From Pseudomonas veronii (GTDB lineage: Bacteria > Pseudomonadota > Gammaproteobacteria > Pseudomonadales > Pseudomonadaceae), in NCBI RefSeq assembly GCF_001439695.1, contig NZ_JYLL01000022.1, positions 1 through 64,000 of the forward strand: a DNA stretch of 64,000 nucleotides, in the 5' to 3' direction. Within the stretch, counting starts at the first letter, position 1. Each line of letters begins with the position of its first letter. The translations under genes and the position numbers were made by a program. Positions 37,041 to 46,219 of the stretch are shown here, in pieces. The notes beneath the pieces were generated by a model. That model did no database searches. It had not been told where the DNA came from and saw nothing but the letters and a program-made list of their open reading frames with translations.

Positions 37041-38869
37041 TGTCTTTGCGTACAGCACTGCTCGGCAGTCTGTTGCTCTGCACGGCGGCCAACGCCGCCC
37101 CGCAACATGCGCTGACCCTCTACAACGAGCCGCCCAAGTACCCCGCCAGCTTCAAGCACTTCGACTACGTCAACCCCGACGCGCCCAAAGGCGGCACCTT
37201 TCGCGAGTCGAGCATGGGCGGTTTCGACAGCCTCAACCCCTACATCAGCAAGGGCGTGCCGGCGGACAATATCAGCCTGATCTACGACACCCTGGCCATG
37301 CAGAGCCTGGACGAACCCATCACCGAATACGGCCTGGTGGCCGGCAAGATCGAAAAAGCCCCGGACAACAGCTGGGTGCGCTTCTACCTGCGCCCCGAAG
37401 CACGCTTCCACGATGGCCACCCGATCCACGCCGAAGACGTGGTGTTCACCTTCCAGATGCTGATGAAGGAAGGCTCGCCGCTCTACCGCACTTACTACGC
37501 CGACGTCGACGAAGTGGTCGCCGAAGACCCGCTGCGGGTGCTGTTCAAGTTCAAGCGCACCAACAACCGCGAATTGCCGCTGATCCTCGGGCAACTGCCG
37601 GTATTGCCCAAGCATTGGTGGGCTACCCGCGACTTCACCAAGGGCAACCTGGAAATCCCGCTGGGCAGCGGGCCGTACAAGGTCGCCGAGGTCAAGGCCG
37701 GGCGCATGATCCGCTACGAGCGGGTCAAGGACTACTGGGCCAAGGACCTGCCGATCACCCAAGGTTTCTACAACTTCGATCAGCGCATCACCGACTATTA
37801 CCGTGACAACACGGTAGCCCTGGAAGCCTTGAAGGCCGGGCAGTTCGACTACTGGCTGGAGTTCAGCGCGAAGAACTGGGCCAACGCCTACAACATTCCG
37901 GCGGTGGCCGAGGGGCGCCTGGTCAAGGAAGAGATCCCCAACGGCAACCCCACCGGCATGCAGGGTTTCGTGTTCAACACACGCAAGCCGATGTTCCAGG
38001 ACGTGCGCGTGCGCAAGGCCATCAGCCTGTTGCTGGATTTCGAATGGAGCAACAAGCAGCTGTTCAACGGCGCCTACACCCGCACCCGCAGCTACTTCGA
38101 GAACTCGGAGATGGCCGCCACCGGCCTGCCCGGCCCGGACGAACTGGCGATCCTCGAACCGCTGCGCGATAAGATCCCCGCCGAAGTCTTCACCCAGGCC
38201 TTCGAACCGTCCAAGACCGACGGCAGCGGCATGATCCGCACCCAGCAGCGCGAGGCCTACCAGCTGTTGCAGGAAGCCGGCTGGCGCATCGTCGACGACA
38301 GGATGGTCGACGCCACCGGCAAACCGGTGAGCATTGAATTTTTGCTGGCGCAGACCGAGTTCGAACGCATCCTGCTGCCCTTCAAGCGCAACCTGGCAGA
38401 CCTGGGCATCGACTTGGTGATTCGCCGGGTCGACGTCTCGCAATTCGTCAACCGCCTGCGCTCGCGGGATTTCGACATGCTGGTGGGCAGCTTCCCGCAG
38501 TCCACCTCGCCGGGTAATGAACAACGCGAGTTCTGGAAATCCTCCAGCGCCGACAAGCCCGGCAGCCGCAACTACATGGGCCTCAAGGACCCGGCCGTCG
38601 ACCAACTGGTCGAAGAACTGATCGACGCCGACTCGCGCAAAAGCCTGATCGCCCATGCCAAGGCCCTGGATCGCGTGTTGCAATTTGGCTACTACGTGAT
38701 CCCCAACTGGCACATCAAGACCTTCCGCGTGGCGTACTGGGACCATCTCGGTCATCCCAAAGTGCCACCGCGTTATGACGTCGGCACCGCCACCTGGTGG
38801 GCCAAACCCGACGTCAAACCTGCCATCACCCTGGACACGAGCGCCGACCCGGCGAGCGGAGGCGATTAA
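37037..38869 (+). CDS. nppA2: ABC transporter binding protein NppA2
   Basis: A 610-residue periplasmic family-5 binding protein and paralogue of the preceding gene: signal peptide MMSLRTALLGSLLLCTAANA, then ALTLYNEPPKYPASFKHFDY and VNPDAPKGGTFRESSMGGFD. The two share conserved blocks such as SGPYKVAEVKAGRMIRYERV and the FEWSNKQLFNGAY region. ATG 37037 (or 37040) overlaps the upstream stop. The next gene starts immediately after the stop. Two binding proteins on one transporter suggest a widened substrate range. Confidence 0.92.
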   Translation: MMSLRTALLGSLLLCTAANAAPQHALTLYNEPPKYPASFKHFDYVNPDAPKGGTFRESSMGGFDSLNPYISKGVPADNISLIYDTLAMQSLDEPITEYGLVAGKIEKAPDNSWVRFYLRPEARFHDGHPIHAEDVVFTFQMLMKEGSPLYRTYYADVDEVVAEDPLRVLFKFKRTNNRELPLILGQLPVLPKHWWATRDFTKGNLEIPLGSGPYKVAEVKAGRMIRYERVKDYWAKDLPITQGFYNFDQRITDYYRDNTVALEALKAGQFDYWLEFSAKNWANAYNIPAVAEGRLVKEEIPNGNPTGMQGFVFNTRKPMFQDVRVRKAISLLLDFEWSNKQLFNGAYTRTRSYFENSEMAATGLPGPDELAILEPLRDKIPAEVFTQAFEPSKTDGSGMIRTQQREAYQLLQEAGWRIVDDRMVDATGKPVSIEFLLAQTEFERILLPFKRNLADLGIDLVIRRVDVSQFVNRLRSRDFDMLVGSFPQSTSPGNEQREFWKSSSADKPGSRNYMGLKDPAVDQLVEELIDADSRKSLIAHAKALDRVLQFGYYVIPNWHIKTFRVAYWDHLGHPKVPPRYDVGTATWWAKPDVKPAITLDTSADPASGGD

Positions 38870-39943
38870 ATGCTGGCCTATATCATTCGCCGCCTGTTGC
38901 TGATCATCCCCACGCTGTTCGGGATTCTGCTGATCAACTTCGTCATCATCCAGGCCGCCCCGGGTGGCCCGGTGGAGCAGATGATCGCCAAGCTCGAAGG
39001 CTTCGAAGGCGCCACCAGCCGCATTGCCGGCGGCGGCGCCGAAGTCGCGGTGGCCGGCTCCAGCTACCGTGGCGCCCAAGGCCTGGACCCGGCACTGATC
39101 AAGGAAATCGAAACCATGTACGGTTTCGACAAGTCGGCACCGGAACGCTTGTGGATCATGGTCAAGAACTACGCCCGGCTGGATTTCGGCGACAGCTTCT
39201 TTCGCGACGCCAAGGTCATCGACCTGATCAAGGAAAAGATGCCGGTGTCGATCTCCCTCGGGCTGTGGAGCACGCTGATCATGTACCTGGTCTCGATCCC
39301 GCTGGGGATCGCCAAGGCCACGCGACACGGCAGCCACTTCGACGTATGGACCAGCTCGGCGATCATCGTCGGCTACGCGATCCCGGCGTTCCTGTTCGCG
39401 ATCCTGCTGATCGTGGTGTTTGCCGGTGGCAGTTACTTCGACTGGTTCCCCTTGCGCGGGCTGACTTCCAACAATTTCGATGAGCTGAGCTGGGGCGGCA
39501 AGATCCTCGACTACTTCTGGCACCTGGCCTTGCCCATCACCGCGCTGGTGATCGGCAACTTCGCGACCATGACGCTGCTGACCAAAAACAGCTTTCTCGA
39601 CGAGATCAACAAACAGTACGTGGTTACCGCCAAGGCCAAGGGCCTGACCAACCACCGCGTGCTCTACGGCCATGTGTTCCGCAACGCCATGCTGCTGGTG
39701 ATCGCCGGTTTCCCCTCGGCGTTCATCGGGATCTTCTTCACCGGCTCGCTGCTGGTGGAAGTGATCTTCTCCCTCGACGGCCTCGGCCTGATGAGCTTTG
39801 AAGCCGCGATCAATCGCGATTACCCGGTGGTGTTCGGCACGCTGTTTATCTTCACCCTGCTCGGGCTGGTGGTGAAACTGATCGGTGACCTCACCTACAC
39901 CCTGGTCGATCCGCGTATCGACTTCGCCAGCCGGGAGCATTGA
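38870..39943 (+). CDS. nppB: ABC transporter permease NppB (YejB-like)
   Basis: A 357-residue membrane protein starting MLAYIIRRLLLIIPTLFGIL, the DppB/YejB N-terminal helix, with a large periplasmic loop (residues about 35-105), five further helices and the EAA loop QYVVTAKAKGLTNHRVLYGH that contacts the ATPase. It pairs with NppC in the transmembrane pore. It starts at the base after the nppA2 stop. Confidence 0.95.
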   Translation: MLAYIIRRLLLIIPTLFGILLINFVIIQAAPGGPVEQMIAKLEGFEGATSRIAGGGAEVAVAGSSYRGAQGLDPALIKEIETMYGFDKSAPERLWIMVKNYARLDFGDSFFRDAKVIDLIKEKMPVSISLGLWSTLIMYLVSIPLGIAKATRHGSHFDVWTSSAIIVGYAIPAFLFAILLIVVFAGGSYFDWFPLRGLTSNNFDELSWGGKILDYFWHLALPITALVIGNFATMTLLTKNSFLDEINKQYVVTAKAKGLTNHRVLYGHVFRNAMLLVIAGFPSAFIGIFFTGSLLVEVIFSLDGLGLMSFEAAINRDYPVVFGTLFIFTLLGLVVKLIGDLTYTLVDPRIDFASREH

Positions 39944-39944
39944 G

Positions 39945-40964
39945 ATGAATCTGTCCCCCCTCAATCGCCGCCGGTTCGAGCGGTTCAAGGCAAACAAACG
40001 TGGCTGGTGGTCGCTGTGGCTGTTCCTGATCCTGTTCGGCCTGAGCCTGGGCGCCGAGCTGATCGCCAACGACAAACCGCTGGTGGTGCATTACGACGGC
40101 GACTGGTATTTCCCGGCGCTCAAACGCTACCCGGAAACCACCTTCGGCGGCGAGTTCCCCCTGGAGGCCAACTACAAGAGCCCGTATATCCAGGAGCTGC
40201 TCAAGGCCAAGGGCGCGTGGACGCTGTGGGCGCCGATCCCGTTCAGCTATCAGAGCATCAACTACGACCTGAAGGTGCCGGCCCCCGCGCCGCCGTCTTC
40301 GGTCAACCTGCTGGGCACCGACGACCAGGGCCGCGACGTCTTGGCGCGGGTGATCTATGGCTTTCGCGTGTCGGTGCTGTTTGCCCTGACCCTGACCGTG
40401 CTCAGCTCGATCATCGGCGTGATCGCCGGGGCCCTGCAGGGCTTCTATGGCGGCTGGGTCGACCTGGCCGGGCAACGCTTCCTGGAGATCTGGTCGGGCT
40501 TGCCGGTGCTGTACCTGCTGATCATCCTCGCCAGTTTCGTGCAGCCCAACTTCTGGTGGCTGCTGGGGATCATGCTGCTGTTCTCGTGGATGAGCCTGGT
40601 GGACGTGGTCCGCGCCGAGTTCCTGCGCGGGCGCAACTTGGAATACGTGCGCGCGGCCAGGGCGCTGGGCATGCAGAACGGCGCGATCATGTTCCGCCAT
40701 ATCCTGCCCAATGCCATGGTCTCGACCATGACCTTCATGCCGTTCATCCTCACCGGCGCCATCGGCACCCTGACCGCCCTGGACTTCCTCGGCTTCGGCC
40801 TGCCGGCGGGTTCGCCGTCGCTGGGGGAACTGGTGGCCCAGGGCAAATCCAACCTGCAAGCGCCGTGGCTGGGCATGAGTGCCTTTGCCGTGCTGGCGAT
40901 CATGTTGAGTTTGCTGGTGTTTATCGGCGAGTCCGCTCGCGATGCCTTCGACCCGAGGAAATGA
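39945..40964 (+). CDS. nppC: ABC transporter permease NppC (YejE-like)
   Basis: A 339-residue permease with the YejE-type cytoplasmic start MNLSPLNRRRFERFKANKRG, a first helix (SLWLFLILFGLSLGAELIAN), a long periplasmic segment, and the DppC-like core with the EAA loop LEYVRAARALGMQNGAIMFR. It begins 2 bp after nppB (TGAGATG) and is followed by nppD with the same 1-bp spacing. Confidence 0.95.
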   Translation: MNLSPLNRRRFERFKANKRGWWSLWLFLILFGLSLGAELIANDKPLVVHYDGDWYFPALKRYPETTFGGEFPLEANYKSPYIQELLKAKGAWTLWAPIPFSYQSINYDLKVPAPAPPSSVNLLGTDDQGRDVLARVIYGFRVSVLFALTLTVLSSIIGVIAGALQGFYGGWVDLAGQRFLEIWSGLPVLYLLIILASFVQPNFWWLLGIMLLFSWMSLVDVVRAEFLRGRNLEYVRAARALGMQNGAIMFRHILPNAMVSTMTFMPFILTGAIGTLTALDFLGFGLPAGSPSLGELVAQGKSNLQAPWLGMSAFAVLAIMLSLLVFIGESARDAFDPRK

Positions 40965-40965
40965 G

Positions 40966-42570
40966 ATGAATCAGGACAATCTGATCGAAGTCCGCGACCT
41001 CTGCGTCGAGTTCGTCACCGGCGAGCATCACCACCGCGTGGTGAACCACGTCAGCTTCGACATCAAGCGCGGCGAAACCCTGGCGCTGGTCGGCGAAAGC
41101 GGCTCCGGCAAATCGGTGACCGCCCACTCGATCCTGCGCCTGCTGCCCTACCCCTTGGCGCGGCACCCCGCCGGCACCATCGAATACGTCGGCCAGGACC
41201 TGCTGACCCTCAACGAAAAAACCATCCGGCATATTCGCGGCAACCGCATTGCGATGATCTTCCAGGAGCCGATGACCTCGTTGAACCCGCTGCACTGCAT
41301 CGAGAAGCAGATCAACGAAGTGCTCGGCCTGCACAAAGGGCTGACCGGCAAAGTCGCGACCCGGCGCACCCTCGAGTTGCTCGGACTGGTGGGCATTCCC
41401 GAGCCGCATAAACGCCTCAAGGCGCTGCCCCACGAACTGTCCGGCGGCCAGCGCCAACGGGTGATGATCGCCATGGCCCTGGCCAACGAGCCGGAGCTGT
41501 TGATTGCCGACGAACCGACCACCGCCCTCGACGTGACGGTGCAGTTGAAGATCCTCGAGCTGCTCAAGGAACTGCAGGCGCGCCTGGGCATGGCGTTGCT
41601 GCTGATCAGCCACGACTTGAACCTGGTGCGGCGCATTGCCCACCGTGTGTGCGTGATGCAACAGGGTTGCATCGTCGAGCAAGCCGATTGCGAAACCTTG
41701 TTCCAGTCGCCGCAGCACCCTTACACCCAGGAGCTGCTCGCCGCCGAACCCAGCGGCGGGCCGGCCGCCACCGCCGTCGGGCCACCGTTGCTGGAAGTGG
41801 ACGACTTGAAAGTCTGGTTTGCGATCAAGAAAGGCTTTTTGCGCAACACCGTCGATTACGTCAAGGCGGTGGACGGCATCAACTTCAGCCTGCCCCAGGG
41901 GCAAACCCTGGGCATCGTCGGCGAAAGCGGCTCGGGCAAGTCCACCCTCGGCCTGGCGATCCTGCGCCTGATCGCGAGCAAAGGCGGGATTCGCTTCGAA
42001 GGCCAGCAACTCGACCGCCTGACCCAGCAACAGGTGCGCCCGTTGCGCCGGGAAATGCAGGTGGTGTTCCAGGACCCGTTCGGCAGCCTCAGCCCGCGCA
42101 TGTGCGTCAGCGAGATCGTCGGCGAAGGCCTGCGCATTCACAAGATGGGCAGCCCGGCGGAGCAGGAAGCGGCGATTATCGCAGCGCTCAAGGAAGTCGG
42201 CCTCGACCCGCAGTCGCGGCATCGCTACCCCCACGAGTTCTCCGGCGGCCAGCGCCAACGCATCGCCATTGCCCGCGCTCTGGTGCTCAAGCCGCGCCTG
42301 ATCCTGCTCGACGAACCGACCTCGGCGCTCGACCGCACGGTGCAGCGCCAAGTGGTGGAATTACTGCGCGGTTTGCAGGCCAAGTACAACCTGACCTATC
42401 TGTTCATCAGCCATGACCTGGCGGTGGTCAAAGCGTTGAGTCACCAGTTGATGGTGGTCAAGCATGGGCAGGTGGTGGAACAGGGCGACGCGCCGGCGAT
42501 TTTCGCCAACCCACAGCATGCCTATACCCGGCAGTTGCTGGAGGCGGCGTTTCTGGTGCCGACGCCTTAG
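40966..42570 (+). CDS. nppD: ABC transporter ATPase NppD (YejF-like, duplicated ATPase)
   Basis: A 534-residue protein with two complete ABC ATPase domains in tandem, as in YejF: first Walker A GESGSGKSV near residue 45 with signature LSGGQRQR and Walker B LLIADEPTTALD; second Walker A GESGSGKST near 321 with FSGGQRQR and LILLDEPTSALD, plus oligopeptide C-terminal regions (HPYTQELLAAEP). It powers uptake through NppBC. Start MNQDNLIEVRDLCVEF directly follows nppC. Confidence 0.95.
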   Translation: MNQDNLIEVRDLCVEFVTGEHHHRVVNHVSFDIKRGETLALVGESGSGKSVTAHSILRLLPYPLARHPAGTIEYVGQDLLTLNEKTIRHIRGNRIAMIFQEPMTSLNPLHCIEKQINEVLGLHKGLTGKVATRRTLELLGLVGIPEPHKRLKALPHELSGGQRQRVMIAMALANEPELLIADEPTTALDVTVQLKILELLKELQARLGMALLLISHDLNLVRRIAHRVCVMQQGCIVEQADCETLFQSPQHPYTQELLAAEPSGGPAATAVGPPLLEVDDLKVWFAIKKGFLRNTVDYVKAVDGINFSLPQGQTLGIVGESGSGKSTLGLAILRLIASKGGIRFEGQQLDRLTQQQVRPLRREMQVVFQDPFGSLSPRMCVSEIVGEGLRIHKMGSPAEQEAAIIAALKEVGLDPQSRHRYPHEFSGGQRQRIAIARALVLKPRLILLDEPTSALDRTVQRQVVELLRGLQAKYNLTYLFISHDLAVVKALSHQLMVVKHGQVVEQGDAPAIFANPQHAYTRQLLEAAFLVPTP

Positions 42571-42581
42571 CCCAGGGCCGT

Positions 42582-42612
42582 GACCTATCCGTTCAGCGCG
42601 AAAGGATAGGTC
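42582..42612. terminator. Hairpin between convergent nppD and ubiT
   Basis: GACCTATCC (42582-42590) pairs perfectly with GGATAGGTC (42604-42612) in the 49-bp gap between the two stop codons. There is no T-run on either side, so it is a candidate shared 3' end structure rather than a proven intrinsic terminator. Confidence 0.4.
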
Positions 42613-42619
42613 GTTCGCC

Positions 42620-43087
42620 TCAGGCCGCCAGCCCGCGCCCGGCCCGCTCCAGGTTGCGCCACAACCAGCCCGGCAATACGTCCGGGTCCAGGCTGTCGAT
42701 CAGGTTCTTTAAGCCCAGCCCCAACTCCGTGTCGCCTTCAATCACCAAGCGACGCCGGAAGAACAAGGTGTCCGGATCTTCCTGGCGACTGGCCAGCAAC
42801 AAGAACTCGCGCCAGTTACCACTGATGGTTACCTGGGCCTCGGCTTTTTCAGCGATGCGCAAGCCATCCCGCGCCAGCGTCAGGTACCAGCACAGCCCAA
42901 GGTCGGGGATGCGCAGGCACATCCAGCGCCCGCGCAGCAGGTCGAAGCCACCGTCGCGCAACGGCTCGGCCAGGCAGCGGTTGAGGCCTTGCTGCAAGGC
43001 CAGGCGCTGCACCCGGAACGGCACGTGGCGCACCAGCGGCAACAAGCGATCGGCGCCCTTGAGCAGCCATTGTTTGCGACTCAACAC
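42620..43087 (-). CDS. ubiT: Ubiquinone anaerobic biosynthesis accessory factor UbiT (SCP2 domain)
   Basis: A 155-residue lipid-carrier (SCP2) protein. The block QEDPDTLFFRRRLVIEGDTELGL near residue 120 is the hallmark of E. coli UbiT (YhbT), and FDLLRGRWMCLRIPDLGLCW also matches. UbiT binds hydrophobic ubiquinone precursors in the oxygen-independent pathway with UbiU and UbiV. GTG 43087 is the preferred start: it follows GGAGG by 7 nt and overlaps the end of ubiV; an in-frame upstream start at 43156 would sit deep in ubiV. Last gene of the pdxH-moaB-moeA-ubiUVT run. Confidence 0.92.
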   Translation of the reverse strand: MLSRKQWLLKGADRLLPLVRHVPFRVQRLALQQGLNRCLAEPLRDGGFDLLRGRWMCLRIPDLGLCWYLTLARDGLRIAEKAEAQVTISGNWREFLLLASRQEDPDTLFFRRRLVIEGDTELGLGLKNLIDSLDPDVLPGWLWRNLERAGRGLAA

Positions 43088-43971
43088 AGGCCCACCTCCT
43101 CGACCCGCAGCATGCCGGCCTGGCCATGCCAGTAACCGTTGCAACCGTCGACGCACAACGGCGGCATCGCGCCCTGGCGCACCTGGTCAAACGCCTGGAC
43201 CACGCCGACCATCCCTTCGGCGCGTGGGCTCAGGCGCAACAGGTCAGCGCCACACGCGACCAGGCCGGGGTAATCGGCGAGCAGGTTGGTGACATCGGCC
43301 GACATCGTCTGAATCCCGTTCAAGGTGAACAACGGTTGCCCTTCCTGGCTGGTCAGGGCCATGCCGTCGGGGTAGTTGATGCAACAGAACTGGCAATCGT
43401 CCTTGGGCCGGTTTTCCGCGCGGGCGGTGAAGCAACGGGCCGAGTACGCCAGGGGCAAATGCCCATAGGCGAAGATCTCCACTTCGGGCAGCGGCCGGCC
43501 GAGTTCGCGCACCTGTTCCAGCACATCGGCGATCAGGCTTTGCGAGCACTCCACCGGCGGCACCCAGCGCTGCATGCCCGCATCGAGCAATTGCGCCAGG
43601 GCGTGGCCGTTGTACAGGTTGAGCGCCGGGCCGCCGACAAAAGGCAACTTGCGCTCGATCAGCAACTGCACCGCGCCCATGTCGTTGGCCTCGACCAGCA
43701 CCTCGCCGTTGTCGCACAGGCGGCGCAGGCTCGACAGTTCAGAGGCGGCTTCGATCAAGGTCAGGCTCGACAGCACGATCTGCGCCGAGCTGCACGACTG
43801 CAACTCGCGGCCCAGGCCCAACCATTGATCCAGGGAAAACGCGCGGCGTTTGGAGCACACGGTTTCCCCCAGGTAAATCACGTCCAGGGGCAAGCCGGCC
43901 ATGTCTGAATAGAAGCGCCCCAAGTGTTCCTTATCCCAATAAAACAGCACCGGTCCCAGGCTGAGCTTCAT
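43081..43971 (-). CDS. ubiV: Oxygen-independent ubiquinone hydroxylase subunit UbiV (peptidase U32 family)
   Basis: A 296-residue U32-family protein. The [4Fe-4S] ligands of E. coli UbiV are conserved: Cys39 in LGETVCSKRR and the cluster CFTARAENRPKDDCQFCC about residues 178-195. UbiV and UbiU form a complex that hydroxylates ubiquinone precursors without oxygen, using prephenate as oxygen donor. It begins 10 bp after ubiU and overlaps ubiT by 7 bp. Start MKLSLGPVLFYWDKEHL at 43971; a longer frame to 44139 overlaps ubiU. Confidence 0.95.
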   Translation of the reverse strand: MKLSLGPVLFYWDKEHLGRFYSDMAGLPLDVIYLGETVCSKRRAFSLDQWLGLGRELQSCSSAQIVLSSLTLIEAASELSSLRRLCDNGEVLVEANDMGAVQLLIERKLPFVGGPALNLYNGHALAQLLDAGMQRWVPPVECSQSLIADVLEQVRELGRPLPEVEIFAYGHLPLAYSARCFTARAENRPKDDCQFCCINYPDGMALTSQEGQPLFTLNGIQTMSADVTNLLADYPGLVACGADLLRLSPRAEGMVGVVQAFDQVRQGAMPPLCVDGCNGYWHGQAGMLRVEEVGLC

Positions 43972-43981
43972 CTGTGTTTCC

Positions 43982-44977
43982 TCATTGCCATGCGCGATGG
44001 TAAGCACCCAGGGTGGTCTGGCTGCCTTCGGAAAGTCCGGCCAGCACCTGGCGCCACTGGTCCTTGACCACAAAATTGGCCGGGGCGCTGCGGTGGGCGT
44101 CGAGGGCGGCGCGCCAGACTCGGGTGACTTGTTCCACATAGGCCGGGCTGCGTTGCCGGCCTTCGATCTTCACCGCCTCCACGCCGATGGCGCTGAGTTC
44201 GGGCAACAGGTCCAGGGTGTCGAGGCTGGTCGGTTCTTCGAGGGCATGGAAGCGCTTGCCGCCGACCAGGAAGCGGCCTTTGCACAAGGTCGGGTAGCCG
44301 GCCGGTTCCTCCGGGGTGTAGCGGTCGATCAGCACTTCACTGAGGCGCGCGCTGAGGCCATCGGCGTCGTCGCTCCAGCGCACCGCCTTGGCCGGCGAGC
44401 ACACGCCGCACAGGTTGGGCGACTCACCGGTGATATACGACGACAAGTGGCAACGCCCTTCGGCCATGATGCACAGGCTGCCGAAGCCGAACACTTCGAT
44501 CGGCACCACGCTGCTCGCCGCCACCTGTTTGACCTGGGCCAGCGACAGCACCCGCGGCAGCACCGCGCGGCGGATGCCATAACGTTCGACGTAGAACTTC
44601 AGCGCCGCCGCATGGGTGGCCGAGCCCTGCACCGACAAGTGCAACGCCATCTGCGGATGGTGCGCGGCAGCATAGCCGAGCACACCCGGGTCGCCGGCGA
44701 TCAGCGCATCCACGCCATGATCGGCCGCACGGTCGACGGCGCGTTGCCAGCGTGACCAGATCTTCGGTTGCGGGTAGGTATTGACCGCCACATACAGCTT
44801 GCGCTGGTGCTGGCGGATATGGGCGACGGCGGCGTCGAACTGCTTGTCGTCCATGTTCAGCCCGGCGAAATGCCGGGCATTGGTGTCATCGCGAAAACCG
44901 ACATACACCGCATCGGCGCCTTGGCGCACCGCGGCTTTCAGCGCAGGCAGGTTGCCTGCCGGGCAGACCAGTTGCAT
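43982..44977 (-). CDS. ubiU: Oxygen-independent ubiquinone hydroxylase subunit UbiU (peptidase U32 family)
   Basis: A 331-residue U32-family protein beginning MQLVCPAGNLPALKAAVRQG. The four cluster cysteines known from E. coli UbiU fall at the same numbers: Cys169 and Cys176 (GSLCIMAEGRCHLSS), Cys193 (LCGVCSPAK) and Cys232 (YPTLCKGRF). It partners UbiV in anaerobic ubiquinone synthesis, needed for nitrate respiration. It follows moeA by 9 bp. Confidence 0.96.
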   Translation of the reverse strand: MQLVCPAGNLPALKAAVRQGADAVYVGFRDDTNARHFAGLNMDDKQFDAAVAHIRQHQRKLYVAVNTYPQPKIWSRWQRAVDRAADHGVDALIAGDPGVLGYAAAHHPQMALHLSVQGSATHAAALKFYVERYGIRRAVLPRVLSLAQVKQVAASSVVPIEVFGFGSLCIMAEGRCHLSSYITGESPNLCGVCSPAKAVRWSDDADGLSARLSEVLIDRYTPEEPAGYPTLCKGRFLVGGKRFHALEEPTSLDTLDLLPELSAIGVEAVKIEGRQRSPAYVEQVTRVWRAALDAHRSAPANFVVKDQWRQVLAGLSEGSQTTLGAYHRAWQ

Positions 44978-44986
44978 GGAGACTCC

Positions 44987-46219
44987 TCATTGAAACTCGG
45001 CGAAAGACAAGAAAGGCACCGGTGCATCCTTGAGCAGCAGTTGCTCGCGCTCGACAATCACCAGGCCATCGGCCCAGCAGGCGGCGGTGAGCATCGCCGA
45101 GCTTTGCTGGGGGTGCAGGACGGCGCGCAATTGCCCATCCGCGCCGGGGCTCAAGCGCGCGCGCAGGTACTGGCGGCGCTTGTTGGGGGTAGGCCATTCA
45201 AAACCGGCCGGCACCTGGACCGGCACCGGCAACACGCGCTCGACGCCCTGGGCGCGCAACAGGAACGGGCGCACCACCACCAACGCAGTGATCAGCGCGG
45301 CAGACGGGTTGCCGGGCAGGCCGATCCACGGTTTGCCCGCCACTTCGCCAAACGCCAGGGGCTTGCCGGGCTGGATCGCCAGGCGCCAGAAATCCACGCG
45401 ACCGAGTTCCTGGATGGCTTGTTTGAGATGATCCTCCTCGCCCACCGACACGCCGCCGGTGGTCAGCAGCAGGTCGCATTCGGACGACGCGAGGATCAAC
45501 GCGTCGCGGCTGGCGGCCAACGCGTCGGCCATCACCCCGTAGTCGAGCACCTCCACGCCCCAACCGCGCAATAACGCGGTCACCAGGTGGCGGTTGCTGT
45601 TGTAGATCTGCCCCGGCGCCAGCGACTCGCCCGGCTCGCGCAGTTCATCGCCGCTGCTCAGCAGGCACACGCGCAGGGGTCGATAGACCTTGACCCACGG
45701 AATGCCGGCCGACGCCAGCAGGCCGACTTCCTGGGCGCGCAGGCGCTGGCCGACACGCAACAGGCGTTGCCCGCGCTGCATTTCTTCACCGCGCTTGCGC
45801 ACGTGTTCGCCCAGGCGCAGCGGCGGGCACCAGATACGCTGGCCGTAGACGCGGCAACGCTCCTGGGGCACCACGCTGTCGGCGCCGGGCGGCAGCGGCG
45901 CACCGGTGAAAATCCGTACTGTCTGCCCGGCCTGTAAAAGCTCATCGCTGCTGTGCCCGGCAGCAATCCGCCCGGCCAGCACCAAGTAGCCGCCCTGCTC
46001 CGGCACATCGGCGGCGCGCAGGGCGTAGCCGTCCATGGCGCTGTTGTCCCAGCACGGCAGGTCGAGAGGTGAAAACAGTTCTTCGGCGATCACCCGACCT
46101 GCGGCCTGGCCGAGGGGGATGACTTCGGTGGGCGGCGCAGGTGGCGCCTGCGCCAGCAGTTGCTCGATCGCCTCGTCCACCGGCATCAATTGCCCGCTGT
46201 CGCACACGCGGGTGTTCAT
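44987..46219 (-). CDS. moeA: Molybdopterin molybdotransferase MoeA
   Basis: A 410-residue MoeA: the N-terminal domain has PCWDNSAMDGYALRAADVP, the MPT-binding domain III has LLTTGGVSVGEEDHLKQAI and LPGNPSAALITALVVVRPFL, and there is a C-terminal domain IV. MoeA inserts molybdate into adenylylated molybdopterin. ATG 46219 overlaps the moaB stop (ATGA). Placed with moaB and ubiUVT, it fits a supply line for molybdoenzymes such as nitrate reductase during low-oxygen growth. Confidence 0.95.
   Translation of the reverse strand: MNTRVCDSGQLMPVDEAIEQLLAQAPPAPPTEVIPLGQAAGRVIAEELFSPLDLPCWDNSAMDGYALRAADVPEQGGYLVLAGRIAAGHSSDELLQAGQTVRIFTGAPLPPGADSVVPQERCRVYGQRIWCPPLRLGEHVRKRGEEMQRGQRLLRVGQRLRAQEVGLLASAGIPWVKVYRPLRVCLLSSGDELREPGESLAPGQIYNSNRHLVTALLRGWGVEVLDYGVMADALAASRDALILASSECDLLLTTGGVSVGEEDHLKQAIQELGRVDFWRLAIQPGKPLAFGEVAGKPWIGLPGNPSAALITALVVVRPFLLRAQGVERVLPVPVQVPAGFEWPTPNKRRQYLRARLSPGADGQLRAVLHPQQSSAMLTAACWADGLVIVEREQLLLKDAPVPFLSFAEFQ

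Noticed and set aside
36986..40075. An open frame of over 1000 codons on the minus strand opposite the npp operon
   Set aside because: Same high-GC antisense effect; the opposite strand encodes clear ABC transporter proteins.
43088..43156. Longer ubiT start 69 bp upstream
   Set aside because: It would lie inside ubiV and adds a basic low-complexity stretch; GTG 43087 has a proper Shine-Dalgarno.
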